Positions 52,198 to 61,356 of a stretch of DNA of 64,000 bases are shown piece after piece (positions within the stretch are counted from its first letter, which is position 1; the number at the start of each line of letters is the position of its first letter). The notes below the pieces were generated by a model that worked only from the letters and a program-made list of their open reading frames with translations, had not been told where the DNA came from and made no database searches. The stretch comes from DASYTH01 sp035762905 (GTDB lineage Bacteria > Actinomycetota > Actinomycetes > Mycobacteriales > Pseudonocardiaceae). Where the stretch lies: positions 59,093-123,092 of the forward strand of contig NZ_DASUCC010000149.1 in assembly GCF_035762905.1 (NCBI RefSeq). Direction: 5' to 3'. The position numbers and the translations under genes are program-made.

Positions 52198-53682
52198 TTA
52201 GCCGAGGGCCTGCTGGATCGGTCCGATCGCGAAGTACACCCCGAACGCGCCCGCGATGATCCACATCAACGGGTGGATGCCGCGCACCCGGCCGGTCAGC
52301 GCGCGCAGCAGAACGTAGCTGATGAACCCGGCGCCGATGCCGTTGGCGATCGAGTAGGTGAACGGCATCACGACCATGGTCAGGAACGCCGGCAGCGCCA
52401 CCGTGAAGTCGGCGAAGTCGATCTCCTTGATCTGCGCCATCATCAGCACGCCGACGATGACCAGCGCGGGCGCCGCCGCCTCCACCGGGACCACCTGGTA
52501 GAGCGGGGTGAAGAACATGGCGAGCAGGAACAGCAGACCGGTCACCACGTTGGCCAGGCCGGTCCGGGCGCCTTCGGCGATGCCGGCGGCGGACTCGATG
52601 AAGACGGTGTTCGAACTGGACGAGGCCGCGCCGCCGGCCACCGCGCCGAGCCCGTCGACGAACAGCGCCTTGCCGACGCCGGGCAACTGGCCGTCCTGGT
52701 CCACCAGGCCGGCCTCCTTGCCCAGACCGGTCATCGTGCCGATGGTGTCGAAGAAGTCGGTCAGCACCAGAGTGAACAGCAGCAGCGTTGCGGTGATCAC
52801 CGGCACCTGCACCCAGGCGTCGAAGTTGAAGTCGCCGAGCAGGGACAGGTCCGGCGTGTCCACCACGCTGTCCGGCGCGGCCGGGTAACCCAGGTTCCAG
52901 CCCTTCGGGTTGGTGCCGCCGGACGGCCCGGCCTTGGCGATCGCCTCCACGATGATGGCGATGATCGCGGTGGCGATCACCCCGATCAGGATCGCGCCCT
53001 TGACCCGGCGGGCCACCAGCACCCCGGTGATCACCAGCCCGAGGACGAACACCAGGGTCGGCCAGGACGCGATCGACCCGTTGATGCCGAGCCCGACCGG
53101 AACCGTGGTGTTCGCCGCGTCCGGTAACCGGCGCACGAATCCGGCGTCCACCAGGCCGATCAGCGTGATGAACAACCCGATCCCGACCGCGATGGCGGCC
53201 TTGAGCGAGGGCGGCACCGCGTTGAACACCATCGTGCGCACCCCGGTGACCACCAGCACCAGCACCACGAGGCCGTTCAGCACCACCAGCCCCATCGCCG
53301 CCGCCCAGCTCATCTGCGGCGCGATGGTCACCGCCACGAACGCGTTGAGCCCCAACCCGGTGGCCATCGCGAACGGATAGTTGGCCACCAGTCCGAACAG
53401 GATGGTCATCACGCCGGCCACCAGCGCGGTCACCGCGGCCACCTGCGCCACCGGCAGAATGTCGCCGAACTCGTCGCGGTGCGCCCCCGGCCCGTCCGCG
53501 CTGAAGCTCCCGATGATCAGCGGGTTCAGCACCACGATGTAGGCCATCGTCACGAACGTGACCAGCCCGCCCCGGATCTCCCGCCCGGTGGTCGATCCCC
53601 GCTCGCTGATCTTGAAGAACCTGTCCAGCGCCCCCCGCCGCGGGGTGGTGTCCGCCGTCTCGGTGTCAGTCGGTGCAGCCAT
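52198..53682 (-). CDS. NCS2-family purine permease (AzgA-like)
   Basis: A 494-residue transporter with about 12-14 membrane segments. TFVTMAYIVVLNPLIIGSFS (about 42-61), NYPFAMATGLGLNAFVAVTI and GAASSSSNTVFIESAAGIAE (the latter the GlyxxSSSN..ES signature of the AzgA/PurP group) identify a proton-coupled adenine/guanine/hypoxanthine permease. ATG 53682 (MAAPTDTETA) is preferred to an upstream start with no family match. Divergent from the DUF2530 gene over 18 bases, so their promoters overlap the coding ends. Confidence 0.9.
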   Translation of the reverse strand: MAAPTDTETADTTPRRGALDRFFKISERGSTTGREIRGGLVTFVTMAYIVVLNPLIIGSFSADGPGAHRDEFGDILPVAQVAAVTALVAGVMTILFGLVANYPFAMATGLGLNAFVAVTIAPQMSWAAAMGLVVLNGLVVLVLVVTGVRTMVFNAVPPSLKAAIAVGIGLFITLIGLVDAGFVRRLPDAANTTVPVGLGINGSIASWPTLVFVLGLVITGVLVARRVKGAILIGVIATAIIAIIVEAIAKAGPSGGTNPKGWNLGYPAAPDSVVDTPDLSLLGDFNFDAWVQVPVITATLLLFTLVLTDFFDTIGTMTGLGKEAGLVDQDGQLPGVGKALFVDGLGAVAGGAASSSSNTVFIESAAGIAEGARTGLANVVTGLLFLLAMFFTPLYQVVPVEAAAPALVIVGVLMMAQIKEIDFADFTVALPAFLTMVVMPFTYSIANGIGAGFISYVLLRALTGRVRGIHPLMWIIAGAFGVYFAIGPIQQALG

Positions 53683-53700
53683 GCGGGGTAGCCTCCCCGG

Positions 53701-53997
53701 GTGGCGTCCGAAAAGGAACACCAAGGGCCAACCGATACACAGAAGTCACTTCGCCCCCCACCCCCCCTGCCGGCACGCCTGCTCGCCCTCCCGCCACTGG
53801 TCTACGTCGGCACCGCGATCTGGTTCGCCGCCGCCGGTGTCTTCGCGGTGCTGCACTACGCCTTCGAACTCGTTCCCGCCGGCTGGCTCTGGACCGCCCT
53901 CGCCGGCGTCTTCCTCGGTTTCATCGGCATGCCCATCATGTGGTGGCAGACCTCCGCCTCGCGCCGCGGCACCAGAACCGCCCAACGCAACCTCTGA
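53701..53997 (+). CDS. DUF2530 family membrane protein
   Basis: A 98-residue protein with a Pro-rich N-terminus (SLRPPPPLPARLLALPP) and two membrane helices (LVYVGTAIWFAAAGVFAVL and GWLWTALAGVFLGFIGMPIM), then a basic tail. This is the DUF2530 layout of M. tuberculosis Rv0879c (from memory). The start is GTG 53701. Function unknown; the gene is nearly always kept next to the MarR gene or nucleobase permease in this lineage. Confidence 0.82.
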   Translation: MASEKEHQGPTDTQKSLRPPPPLPARLLALPPLVYVGTAIWFAAAGVFAVLHYAFELVPAGWLWTALAGVFLGFIGMPIMWWQTSASRRGTRTAQRNL

Positions 53998-54017
53998 CCG
54001 CCGGGCCGAATCTCCTC

Positions 54018-56942
54018 TCAGCCGAGGACGGTGCGGGGTTCCGGTTCGTTGATCAGGGTGGCCAGCGTGTGCCGGTCCGGCCAGCCGCCGGTGGACCAGG
54101 CGAGGGCGCGGGCGAGGCCGTCGGCGGAATCCTCGGTGTGCAGGGTCCCGTCCGGCGTGCTCCACCAGGGGACGCGGGTGCCGTCGACGACCAGTTCGTC
54201 GTGCACCAGCGGGCCGCCCGGGGGCACCGGCAGGTCGAGCAGGTCGCAGGCGGCGACCACGGCGCCGAGGTCGGCCCAGGGCACGTACTCGCCCGAACTG
54301 TCCACTGTGGCCGGTACCTCGGTGGTGGCCAGGGACAGGTCGAGGACCTCGGCGAGGGACGGGGCGAGCGCGAAGTCCTCGCCGGCGGAGACCACCCGGT
54401 CGTCGGGCAGCACCCCGAGCGGCCAGGGGGCGTCGAGCACGACGCAGTCCTCCGCCGGGGCGACGGTGCCGGCGAGCGTGCGCACCGCCTCCGGTGGGTC
54501 GAGGCGATCCGGGTCGGCGGCGGCCAGCGTCGCGTGCGCCCGCAGGACCACGCCTTGCGGGACGGCGCGGGCCGGATCGGCGAGGCGGGCGAGCAGGTCG
54601 GCCGGGTCGGCGGCGTCCAGGGTGGCCAGCACGCCGATCGCGGTGAGCAGGTGCTCGGGCAGGTCGAGGTCAGCGACGGGGTCGTACAGGCCGGTCAGCG
54701 CCGCCGCGCCGGGGAGCCGCCAGGAGCGCGGCGGGGCGCCGGCGAGCACGCCGTTGCGGGCGATCCACCAGGAGGTGTAGCCGCCGGGGTGAATCAGCGC
54801 GCGCCAGGTGTCCGGCTCGCCGGCCAGCAGGCGCAGCGCGGCCGGCCAGGCGTCGGCGGCGACCAGGTCGAGGTCGCGCACGGCCAGCACCCGGTCCGGG
54901 GGCTCGGGCGCCGCGTCCCACCAGTCGCCCTCGCCGTCCAGGTCGTGGTCGGGGACGGTGGGTTCGTCGTCGTCCAGCACGGCGAACGAGGCCAGCACCC
55001 CGGCTGCGGTGAGCACCGAGGCCGGCCACGCCTTGGCCACCCGGTCGGCCAGCACGCCCAGCGGCGAGTCCGGCACCAGCAACTCGAGAAACGCGGCCCC
55101 GGGCAGCGCAAGTTCGTCGGCGCGGCGCCAGTCGCCGTCCGCGTCCGGCAGGGCCAGCGCGCCGAGCCACGGGTGCTCACCCGGCCGGACGCCCACCTCG
55201 CCGACCAGGCGCAGCACCACGTCGATCAGGCCGGAAACGTCCACACCGGACTCGGCGTCGTCCAGGCTGCGCTCGACCGCGTCCTGCACCGGGTCCGAGT
55301 CGAGCAGGTCCTCCGGCTCGCCGCGCCGGGCGCCCAGCCGCTCCAGCAACGGGTGCGCGGCCCTCGGGTGCACGATGCGCAACCCGCCGAGATCCACCGG
55401 GCCGTCGTCGAGCCGGTAGTCGACCATCAGCACGCCGCTCGGTCCGGGCAGCGTCCGCCCGTCGACCAGCGGCACCGGCAGCGCGGCCAGCTCATCCCGC
55501 ACGGTCGAGTCCACCTCGGCCAGCGGGGCCAGCGCGGTGTACAGCCGGTGCCACCAGACCGGCCCCCGGTCGATCCCGGTCACCGCCTCGATCACCCCGG
55601 CGATCCGCAGCCGGGGCACACCGAGCACGGCAAGCGCGCCGGCATGGGCGCCCTCGCCGAGCGACCCGGCCAGCACGTCCGGCAGCACCCCGGCGACCAG
55701 GTCGGCCAGTGCCGTGCTCGGCACGTCCAGCACGGTGGCCCGGGCCGGCGCGAGGTCCGGCAGCGCGGTCTCCCCGGCGCGCTCGCCGGCCGGCGGCAGC
55801 CAGCGGGCCGTGCGCAGCTCGGCGATCACCAGCTCCCGCATCCGATCGTCCACTTCGGACAGCGGGAACTCGGCGCGCGGCACGAGCAGGGTGCGTTGCT
55901 CCGGCGCGATCCGCCGGACCAGCTCCGGGTACCGGCGCGCGGCCTCGACCAGCACCGCGTCCGCCGCCGGTCCGGGCAGCAGCCGGCGCCGGGACGGCTC
56001 GATCGGCAGCGCGGCGATCAACCTGGCGGGCAGGGACATCCGCTCGTCGGTCGGGGTCGGCGCGTGCAGTACGTCGGACTCCAGCGGCAGCGGGGTGCCG
56101 TCCTCGGCCACCGGCACCGCCCAGCAGGTCGTCCACTGTGGACGATCACGGGCCTCGGTGCCCAGCCGGTCGAGCAACTCGGCCGGCAGCTCGCCGGAAT
56201 CCCGCTGCACCAACCAGTACGACACGCCGGCCGGACCGTGCAGCTCGACCCGGCCGTCGATCTCGATCCGCGACCAGGCCGCGTCACCGATGTCGATGCG
56301 CTGCAACCCGCGCAGGGACAGCAGCAGATCGACCGCGGAAGCGGCGAACCCGGCCATCAGCTCGGCGCCGGACACCCCGGGCCGCAGCGGCAGCCGCACC
56401 TCGGTGTCGTACCCGGCCGGCAGCGCGGGCTCGTCCGGACCCACCGGCCAGACCAGGCGCAGCACCGGAACCCGGCCGCCCCGCTCGGCGGCCCGCCCGG
56501 CCAGCGCCGGCTGCGCCGCGACCGCCGTCGCCGTCCGGTCCGCGGCGAACTCCACCCCGCCCGAGGTGGACACCACCCGCGGCGCGTCGGTCACCGACAG
56601 CACCGCGGCGAACCCGACGCCGAACTGCCCGACCCCACCGCGCTTGGCCGACGCGCGCAGCGACGCCAGCGCCGCGACGCCGGTGGTGTCCAGTGGCGCG
56701 CCGGTGTTCGCCGCGCGCAGCTCGTTGTCCACAATGGACAGCTTGAGCACGCCCGGCCGGCCGGTGGCACTCGCCGCGTCCGCGGCATTCTGTGCCAGCT
56801 CGACCAGCAGCCGGTCCCGGTAGGCGCCGAGCCGCAGATCCTCCTCGGCGTTGGCGTCCTCGCGGAACCGGGTCGGCGAACTCGCCCAGCCGGCCAGCAC
56901 CGACTCGCGCAACGGCGCCGTGCCGAACGGGTCCCCGTTCAC
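54018..56942 (-). CDS. Very large GHKL ATPase (Hsp90/sacsin-like N-terminal domain)
   Basis: A 974-residue protein. The N-terminal 200 residues carry a Bergerat ATP-binding fold: DRLLVELAQNAADAASATG (N-box, about 42-60, with the Glu/Asn/Asp set), LSIVDNELRAANTGAPLD (G1-box-like) and GGVGQFGVGFAAVLSV (G2 lid). This is the pattern of sacsin and Hsp90-like proteins. The remaining 770 residues, rich in Ala/Leu/Asp, have no recognised domain. GTG 56942 overlaps the DUF3027 stop codon, so the two are co-expressed. It is often annotated as a molecular chaperone, without functional evidence. Confidence 0.8.
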   Translation of the reverse strand: MNGDPFGTAPLRESVLAGWASSPTRFREDANAEEDLRLGAYRDRLLVELAQNAADAASATGRPGVLKLSIVDNELRAANTGAPLDTTGVAALASLRASAKRGGVGQFGVGFAAVLSVTDAPRVVSTSGGVEFAADRTATAVAAQPALAGRAAERGGRVPVLRLVWPVGPDEPALPAGYDTEVRLPLRPGVSGAELMAGFAASAVDLLLSLRGLQRIDIGDAAWSRIEIDGRVELHGPAGVSYWLVQRDSGELPAELLDRLGTEARDRPQWTTCWAVPVAEDGTPLPLESDVLHAPTPTDERMSLPARLIAALPIEPSRRRLLPGPAADAVLVEAARRYPELVRRIAPEQRTLLVPRAEFPLSEVDDRMRELVIAELRTARWLPPAGERAGETALPDLAPARATVLDVPSTALADLVAGVLPDVLAGSLGEGAHAGALAVLGVPRLRIAGVIEAVTGIDRGPVWWHRLYTALAPLAEVDSTVRDELAALPVPLVDGRTLPGPSGVLMVDYRLDDGPVDLGGLRIVHPRAAHPLLERLGARRGEPEDLLDSDPVQDAVERSLDDAESGVDVSGLIDVVLRLVGEVGVRPGEHPWLGALALPDADGDWRRADELALPGAAFLELLVPDSPLGVLADRVAKAWPASVLTAAGVLASFAVLDDDEPTVPDHDLDGEGDWWDAAPEPPDRVLAVRDLDLVAADAWPAALRLLAGEPDTWRALIHPGGYTSWWIARNGVLAGAPPRSWRLPGAAALTGLYDPVADLDLPEHLLTAIGVLATLDAADPADLLARLADPARAVPQGVVLRAHATLAAADPDRLDPPEAVRTLAGTVAPAEDCVVLDAPWPLGVLPDDRVVSAGEDFALAPSLAEVLDLSLATTEVPATVDSSGEYVPWADLGAVVAACDLLDLPVPPGGPLVHDELVVDGTRVPWWSTPDGTLHTEDSADGLARALAWSTGGWPDRHTLATLINEPEPRTVLG

Positions 56943-57757
56943 TCCGCGGGGGCGGCGGGGGCCGGCTCGTCCAGCTCGACCACCTCGATGTCCAGCAGCG
57001 CGTTGTCGTCGTAGATCAGGTCGGCCACCAGCACCGGCGAGACCTGCTCCACCTCGGCCTCGGAATGCGCGCCGCAGCCGTACTCGATGTGCACCAGGTG
57101 CCCGTCGGCCGGGGCGATCTCGTTTCCGCAGACGCCGAAAGCCGCCCGCAGCGACCCGTCGACCGGCAGGTAGAACCCGCACGTGCCGCACTGCCCTGGC
57201 GCGCCCCGGGCCATGTCCGACCGCGGTCCGAACTCCCCGCTCTTCCACCGCTGCGCCGCCTCCAGCCGCGCCGGGCGGGACATCACCCGGACCCGGCCGA
57301 GGCCCAGCTCCAGCGCGGTCTCCTCGACCGCCGGATCGTCGGACTCCAGGTAGGCAGGCACCAGCCGGGGGTCGTCCGGCGCGGTCGGCATCAGGTCGCC
57401 GACACCGAGGTCGCCGGCCTGCACCCGCTCCTGCCACGGCACCCAGTCCGGCGCCACCAGCGCGTCCGGGCCGGGCAGCAGCACGACCTCGCTGACCGTC
57501 ACGTCCTCGTCCACCCCGGCGGCGGCCACGGTGACCGCCCAGTGCCAGCCCCGGTACCCGGGCCGGTGCGCGGCGAAGTGGTGGGTGACCGCGCCGCCTT
57601 CCTCCAGCTGCACGCCGACGTGCGCGCCGATCTCCTGCTCGTCCGCGTCCTCCTCGGCGGCCGCGCGGGCCAGCTCGATCGCGTCGGAGAGCTGCCGAAG
57701 CAACGGATCCGCCGGGTCCGCGGATCCCGCCTGGGGACGCTGCGTGGAATTCATCAC
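56939..57757 (-). CDS. DUF3027 family protein
   Basis: A 272-residue soluble protein, the counterpart of M. tuberculosis Rv0877 by position (from memory). The middle contains HWAVTVAAAGVDEDVTVSEV and LVAPDWVPWQERVQAGDLGV. The C-terminal half has four cysteines in CGTCGFYLP, GVCGNE and YGCGAHSE that could bind a metal. The start is GTG 57757, with ATG directly after it as an alternative. Its stop overlaps the GHKL ATPase gene. It is divergent from the lipoprotein gene with a very short gap, which implies leaderless or overlapping promoters. Confidence 0.82.
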   Translation of the reverse strand: MMNSTQRPQAGSADPADPLLRQLSDAIELARAAAEEDADEQEIGAHVGVQLEEGGAVTHHFAAHRPGYRGWHWAVTVAAAGVDEDVTVSEVVLLPGPDALVAPDWVPWQERVQAGDLGVGDLMPTAPDDPRLVPAYLESDDPAVEETALELGLGRVRVMSRPARLEAAQRWKSGEFGPRSDMARGAPGQCGTCGFYLPVDGSLRAAFGVCGNEIAPADGHLVHIEYGCGAHSEAEVEQVSPVLVADLIYDDNALLDIEVVELDEPAPAAPAE

Positions 57758-57780
57758 CCATGATTGTGCAACATGGTGGG

Positions 57781-58599
57781 GTGCCTAGGACGACCCTGGT
57801 CTCCGTTTTCGTGACAAGCGCGGCGCTCGCGGCCTTCGCCGCCGGCTGCGCCACCGCCGAACCCGAGCCGAACGCGGCCGCACCGGCCGCCGACCCCGCG
57901 GCCCCGCAGCGGCTCAGAGCCGAGGTCAAGGAGGTGTTGCCGCACGACCCGGAGGCGTTCACCCAGGGCCTGGAGATCGCCGACGGCACGCTCTACGAGG
58001 GCACCGGGCTCAACGGCAAGTCCAGCCTGCGGGCCACGGACCCGGCCACCGGCGCGGTCCGGCAGCGCACCGAGCTGCCGGCCGATCTGTTCGGCGAGGG
58101 CATCACCGTGGTCGGCCCGACCATCTGGCAGCTCACCTGGCAGAACGGCGTGGCGATCAAGCGGGACCGGGCGTCGCTTGCCGAGCAGCGCCGGGTCGAG
58201 TACCCGGGCGAGGGCTGGGGCCTGTGCCTGGACCAGGCGGCCAACCGGCTGGTGATGAGCGACGGGTCGGACCGGCTGACCTTCCGTGACCCGGAGACCT
58301 TCGAGCCGACCGGCGAGGTCCGGGTGACGTCCAACGGCGCACCGGTCGAGGAGATCAACGAGCTGGAATGCGCGCAGGGCGCGGTGTTCGCCAACATATG
58401 GAAGACCGACAAGGTGGTGCGGATCGACCCCGGGTCCGGCCGGGTCACCGCCGAGGTGGACCTGTCCGGCCTGCTCACCCAGGAGGAGGGGGCCAAGGCC
58501 GACGTGCTCAACGGGATCGCCGCGATCCCGGGCACCGACGAGTTTCTGGTCACCGGCAAGTACTGGCCGAAGATGTTCCGGGTGAGCTTCGTCCCCTGA
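57781..58599 (+). CDS. Secreted glutaminyl-peptide cyclotransferase-like lipoprotein
   Basis: A 272-residue predicted lipoprotein (lipobox in LAAFAAGC, about 15-22). The mature part is a beta-propeller of the Glu_cyclase_2 family. PHDPEAFTQGLEIADGTLYE, EGTGLNGKSSLR, GITVVGPTIWQLTWQNGVAI and GEGWGLCLDQAANRLVMSDG match plant-type glutamine cyclotransferases, which form N-terminal pyroglutamate. GTG 57781 is chosen so the lipobox stands at a normal distance; ATG 57760 is the alternative. Confidence 0.85.
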   Translation: MPRTTLVSVFVTSAALAAFAAGCATAEPEPNAAAPAADPAAPQRLRAEVKEVLPHDPEAFTQGLEIADGTLYEGTGLNGKSSLRATDPATGAVRQRTELPADLFGEGITVVGPTIWQLTWQNGVAIKRDRASLAEQRRVEYPGEGWGLCLDQAANRLVMSDGSDRLTFRDPETFEPTGEVRVTSNGAPVEEINELECAQGAVFANIWKTDKVVRIDPGSGRVTAEVDLSGLLTQEEGAKADVLNGIAAIPGTDEFLVTGKYWPKMFRVSFVP

Positions 58600-58652
58600 T
58601 CGTGGGCGCCAACCGTCTGCGTGCCGGCCGGCCGGTACGGCAGGATGGACAC

Positions 58653-60410
58653 GTGGGCCGCAAACGCAGGAGTTGGACGGGTGGCGAGGCGCGCCGCCCG
58701 CAGCCGCAGGCCCACAACTCCCCGCCGCCGAACGAGGATCTGCGCCGCACCCAGCCGGTCCGGCGCAACCCGCCGTACGCGCCGCAGCACCGGCTTCCAC
58801 CGCCCCCGCCGCGGATCGAGACCTACGGCGACGTGGACCCGTCCTACCGCCCGGCGAACCGCGCTCCGCAGCCGCCGCAGCACCCACCGCCCCAGCCGCC
58901 CCCGCCGCCACCGAACCAGGCGCAGCAGCCGCAGCAGCAGCCCGCGCGGCCGGCCGAGCCGGCGCCGACCCGCGTGGGCGAACCGCCGGTCTACCCGAGA
59001 AAGCTGACCGTCACCCGGGTCGCCGCCATGCGCAGCCGCGAGCTCGGTGGCCGGGCGGTGCAGGCGTTCCGCCGGGCGACCCGGGCCGACGGCGCGCACG
59101 AGTCCGGGCTCACCGCGCTGACCTACACCTCGATGCTGGTCTATGCCAGCGACGCGGCGATGGCCGTGGCCCTGGCCAACGTGCTGTTCTTCTCGCCGGC
59201 CAGCACCGACTCCAGCAAGGGCAAGGTGCTGCTCTACCTGCTGATCACGGTGGCGCCGTTCGCGCTGATCGCTCCGGTGATCGGGCCCGCGCTCGACCGG
59301 ATCCAGCGGGGCCGCCGGCTCGCCATGTGCGTGGCCGCGGTCGGCCAGGCGCTGATGTGCCTGCTGATGGCCACCAACTTCGACACCTGGCTGATCTACC
59401 CGGGCGCGCTGGGCAAGATGGTGCTGTCCAAGTCGTTCACGGTGCTCAAGGCCGCGGTCACCCCGCGGGTGGTGCCGCCGGAGATCACGCTGGCCAAGAC
59501 CAATGCCCGGCTGACCGTGTTCGCGTTGATCGCCGGAATGGCCGCCGGGGCGCTGGCGGCCATGGTCGCGAAGGTGTTCGACTCGCCGGGGGCGCTCTGG
59601 TTCACCGCCCTGCTCTGCGTGGCCGGCGCGATCCAGGCGCTGCGCATCCCGAGCTGGGTCGAGGTCACCGAGGGCGAGGTGCCGGCGTCGATCTCGGCGA
59701 CCCCGGACAAACCGCGCCGCCAGCCGATGGGCCGACATGTGGTCGTCGCGCTGGCCGGCAACGCCACGATCCGGGTGCTCTCCGGGTTCCTGATGATGTT
59801 CGCGGCGTTCGCCGTGCGCGCCCAGCACGAGGGTGACGCGTTCACCCAGCTGATGCTGCTCGGGCTGATCGCGGGCGGGGCCGGGGTGGGCAGCTTCGCC
59901 GGCAACCTGATCGGCGCCCGGATGCACGTCGGGCATCCGGAGACCCTGGTGATCGGTTGTGTGGCCAGCGCCCTGCTGGCCACGCTGGTCGCCACCGTGG
60001 CGCCGTCGGTCGGCACGGCGGCGCTGGTCGCGCTGGTCGGGGCCACGGCGAGCGCGCTGGCCAAGAACAGCCTGGACGCGGTGATCCAGGACGACCTGCC
60101 AGAGGAGTCGCGCGCGTCGGCGTTCGGCCGCTCGGAGACCGCGCTGCAGCTGACCTGGGTGCTCGGCGGCGCCGTCGGCCTGCTGCTGCCGCCGACCTGG
60201 TGGGTCGGCTTCCTGGTGGTGTCGATCATGCTCGGCATCGGCCTGGCCCAGACCGTGCTGACCCGGCAGGGCAGGACGCTCGTCCCCGGGTTCGGCGGCA
60301 ACCGGCCGATCCGCCCGCGCCGCACCGACTCCGCCCCCCAGCCCGCCCCGGCACCGTCGCCATCGCCACATCCGGAACCACAGCCCGGCCCGGCCGGACC
60401 CCACCCGTAG
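58653..60410 (+). CDS. MFS-type membrane protein with Pro-rich cytoplasmic N-terminus
   Basis: A 585-residue protein. The first 115 residues are a Pro/Gln/Arg-rich disordered tail (PPPPPRIETYGDVDPSYRPA). About 12 membrane helices follow, with APVIGPALDRIQRGRRLAMC as the helix-2/3 loop and EESRASAFGRSETALQLTWV near helix 10. It matches M. tuberculosis Rv0876c by position (from memory); the substrate is unknown. A second Pro-rich tail ends the protein. GTG 58653 has CAGGAT about 7 bases upstream, fitting a leaderless transcript. Confidence 0.85.
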   Translation: MGRKRRSWTGGEARRPQPQAHNSPPPNEDLRRTQPVRRNPPYAPQHRLPPPPPRIETYGDVDPSYRPANRAPQPPQHPPPQPPPPPPNQAQQPQQQPARPAEPAPTRVGEPPVYPRKLTVTRVAAMRSRELGGRAVQAFRRATRADGAHESGLTALTYTSMLVYASDAAMAVALANVLFFSPASTDSSKGKVLLYLLITVAPFALIAPVIGPALDRIQRGRRLAMCVAAVGQALMCLLMATNFDTWLIYPGALGKMVLSKSFTVLKAAVTPRVVPPEITLAKTNARLTVFALIAGMAAGALAAMVAKVFDSPGALWFTALLCVAGAIQALRIPSWVEVTEGEVPASISATPDKPRRQPMGRHVVVALAGNATIRVLSGFLMMFAAFAVRAQHEGDAFTQLMLLGLIAGGAGVGSFAGNLIGARMHVGHPETLVIGCVASALLATLVATVAPSVGTAALVALVGATASALAKNSLDAVIQDDLPEESRASAFGRSETALQLTWVLGGAVGLLLPPTWWVGFLVVSIMLGIGLAQTVLTRQGRTLVPGFGGNRPIRPRRTDSAPQPAPAPSPSPHPEPQPGPAGPHP

Positions 60411-60419
60411 CCTCGGTCC

Positions 60420-60911
60420 ATGCGCCGTACCGCCTCGCTGGCCGGGCTCGCCGGGCTGGCCGTGCTGACCGCCGGCTGCTCGGATCCGCCACCGCCGCCG
60501 CTGCCGGAGATCGGCTTCTCGGCGGCGGCCAACAGCGTGTCCGCCCGCCCGTTCCTCTACTGCGACGTGCTGGTGACGAAGTGTGACCGGAACGACGGTG
60601 CGCTGGCCCGGATGCCGGTACCGCCGGGCACCCCGGTGCGGATCACCGTGCCCGAGGAGGTCCGCGAATCGCCCTGGTCGGTCGTCGTGCAGTACCGCAC
60701 CGCCACCGGCGAGCAGAAGGACCCCGAGACCGTGGCGACGTTCGTGCCCAACCAGAGCAGCGAGTACACCGTGTCACTGGCCGAGGACGGCGCCCAACTC
60801 CAGACCGTCGAGGTCAAACAGGCCGGCGCCAAGCAGGACGAGTCCGCCGCCCCCGGCGACATCCAGCTGCTGGCCAGGGGGGTGTGGTCGCTGCAGGTCG
60901 AGTCGAGCTGA
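60420..60911 (+). CDS. DUF2771 family lipoprotein
   Basis: A 163-residue predicted lipoprotein with the lipobox in LAVLTAGC (about 13-20) and then a Pro-rich spacer. The body contains CDVLVTKCDRNDGALARMPV (a possible disulfide) and a beta-sandwich-like set of strands ending RGVWSLQVESS. It corresponds to M. tuberculosis Rv0875c by position (from memory). It lies 9 bases downstream of the MFS gene, hence same operon. A hairpin follows. Confidence 0.82.
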   Translation: MRRTASLAGLAGLAVLTAGCSDPPPPPLPEIGFSAAANSVSARPFLYCDVLVTKCDRNDGALARMPVPPGTPVRITVPEEVRESPWSVVVQYRTATGEQKDPETVATFVPNQSSEYTVSLAEDGAQLQTVEVKQAGAKQDESAAPGDIQLLARGVWSLQVESS

Positions 60912-60931
60912 GACCGCCGAAAACTGATAAA

Positions 60932-60952
60932 CCCGGCCCACGAGGGGCCGGG
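60932..60952 (+). terminator. Hairpin after the DUF2771 gene
   Basis: CCCGGCCC (60932-60939) pairs with GGGCCGGG (60945-60952) around a 5-nt loop, 20 bases past the stop codon and preceded by an A-rich stretch. There is no U tract; it is placed where transcription of the MFS-DUF2771 operon should end. Confidence 0.55.
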
Positions 60953-61004
60953 CGGATACGAAACCCATGTTACCCCTCGACGGGGACGACCGGGAACTGG
61001 AGCA

Positions 61005-61352
61005 CTACCAGCCCAGCGGCTTGGTGTAGCTCCCCGCCGGATCAGGAAGCTGGTGACTGCGGTAGTCCACCGCGGCCAGCGTGCGCCACCAGTGCCTGCC
61101 CACGCCACCCCGGGTGCGGACGACAGATCGCCCGCGGTGTAGCCGGAGCCCGGATTGACCATCCCGACCGGCACACGTCGCCAGGCCTCGTGCACCGGCA
61201 GCCGCAGAGCCTTGAGGTAGACGTCCTGGTCGGCGGCACCGCTGGGGTTGGCACGGCCGTTGATCCGGGCCGTGCAGTACACCAGTCGACTCACCGCTGC
61301 GCCCGGGCAGAGCCGAGCCTGCTCCGCGACGAGAACCTCGATCGGGTGATGG
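61005..61352 (-). pseudogene. Decayed NYN/PIN-like nuclease domain gene
   Basis: Three pieces of an NYN-domain protein remain in order on the minus strand. They are an upstream VLVAEQARLCPGAAVSRLVY with CTARINGRANPSGAADQDVY (to about 61215), then RRVPVGMVNPGSGYTAGDLS directly fused to it, then in another frame GVGRHWWRTLAAVDYRSHQL and the terminal GSYTKPLGW before TAG (61005-61007). The N-terminus, about 100 central residues (including the catalytic Asp cluster) and one reading frame (shift near 61110) are lost. Intact relatives are about 230-250 residues. The assignment rests on remembered family sequence. Confidence 0.65.
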
Positions 61353-61356
61353 GCGC

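Noticed and set aside
53673..57014. Long open frame of 1113 codons on the plus strand
   Set aside because: It is an antisense shadow of the GHKL ATPase and DUF3027 genes: composition is Arg/Gly/Gln/Pro-rich with no motif, and the minus-strand frames show recognisable domains and coupled starts. GC-rich codon bias produces such frames.
54018..57989. Extended reading of the GHKL ATPase gene to position 57989
   Set aside because: The extra 349 upstream codons overlap the DUF3027 gene in another frame and have shadow composition; GTG 56942 with a GTGA overlap is a normal start.
57993..60404. Long minus-strand open frame of 803 codons
   Set aside because: Antisense shadow of the cyclotransferase-like lipoprotein and the MFS gene; no start signal, no domain, low-complexity content.
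60967..61029. 20-codon frame starting MLPLDGDDRE after the DUF2771 hairpin
   Set aside because: Too short, no ribosome binding site, and it lies in the trailing region of a decayed gene on the other strand.
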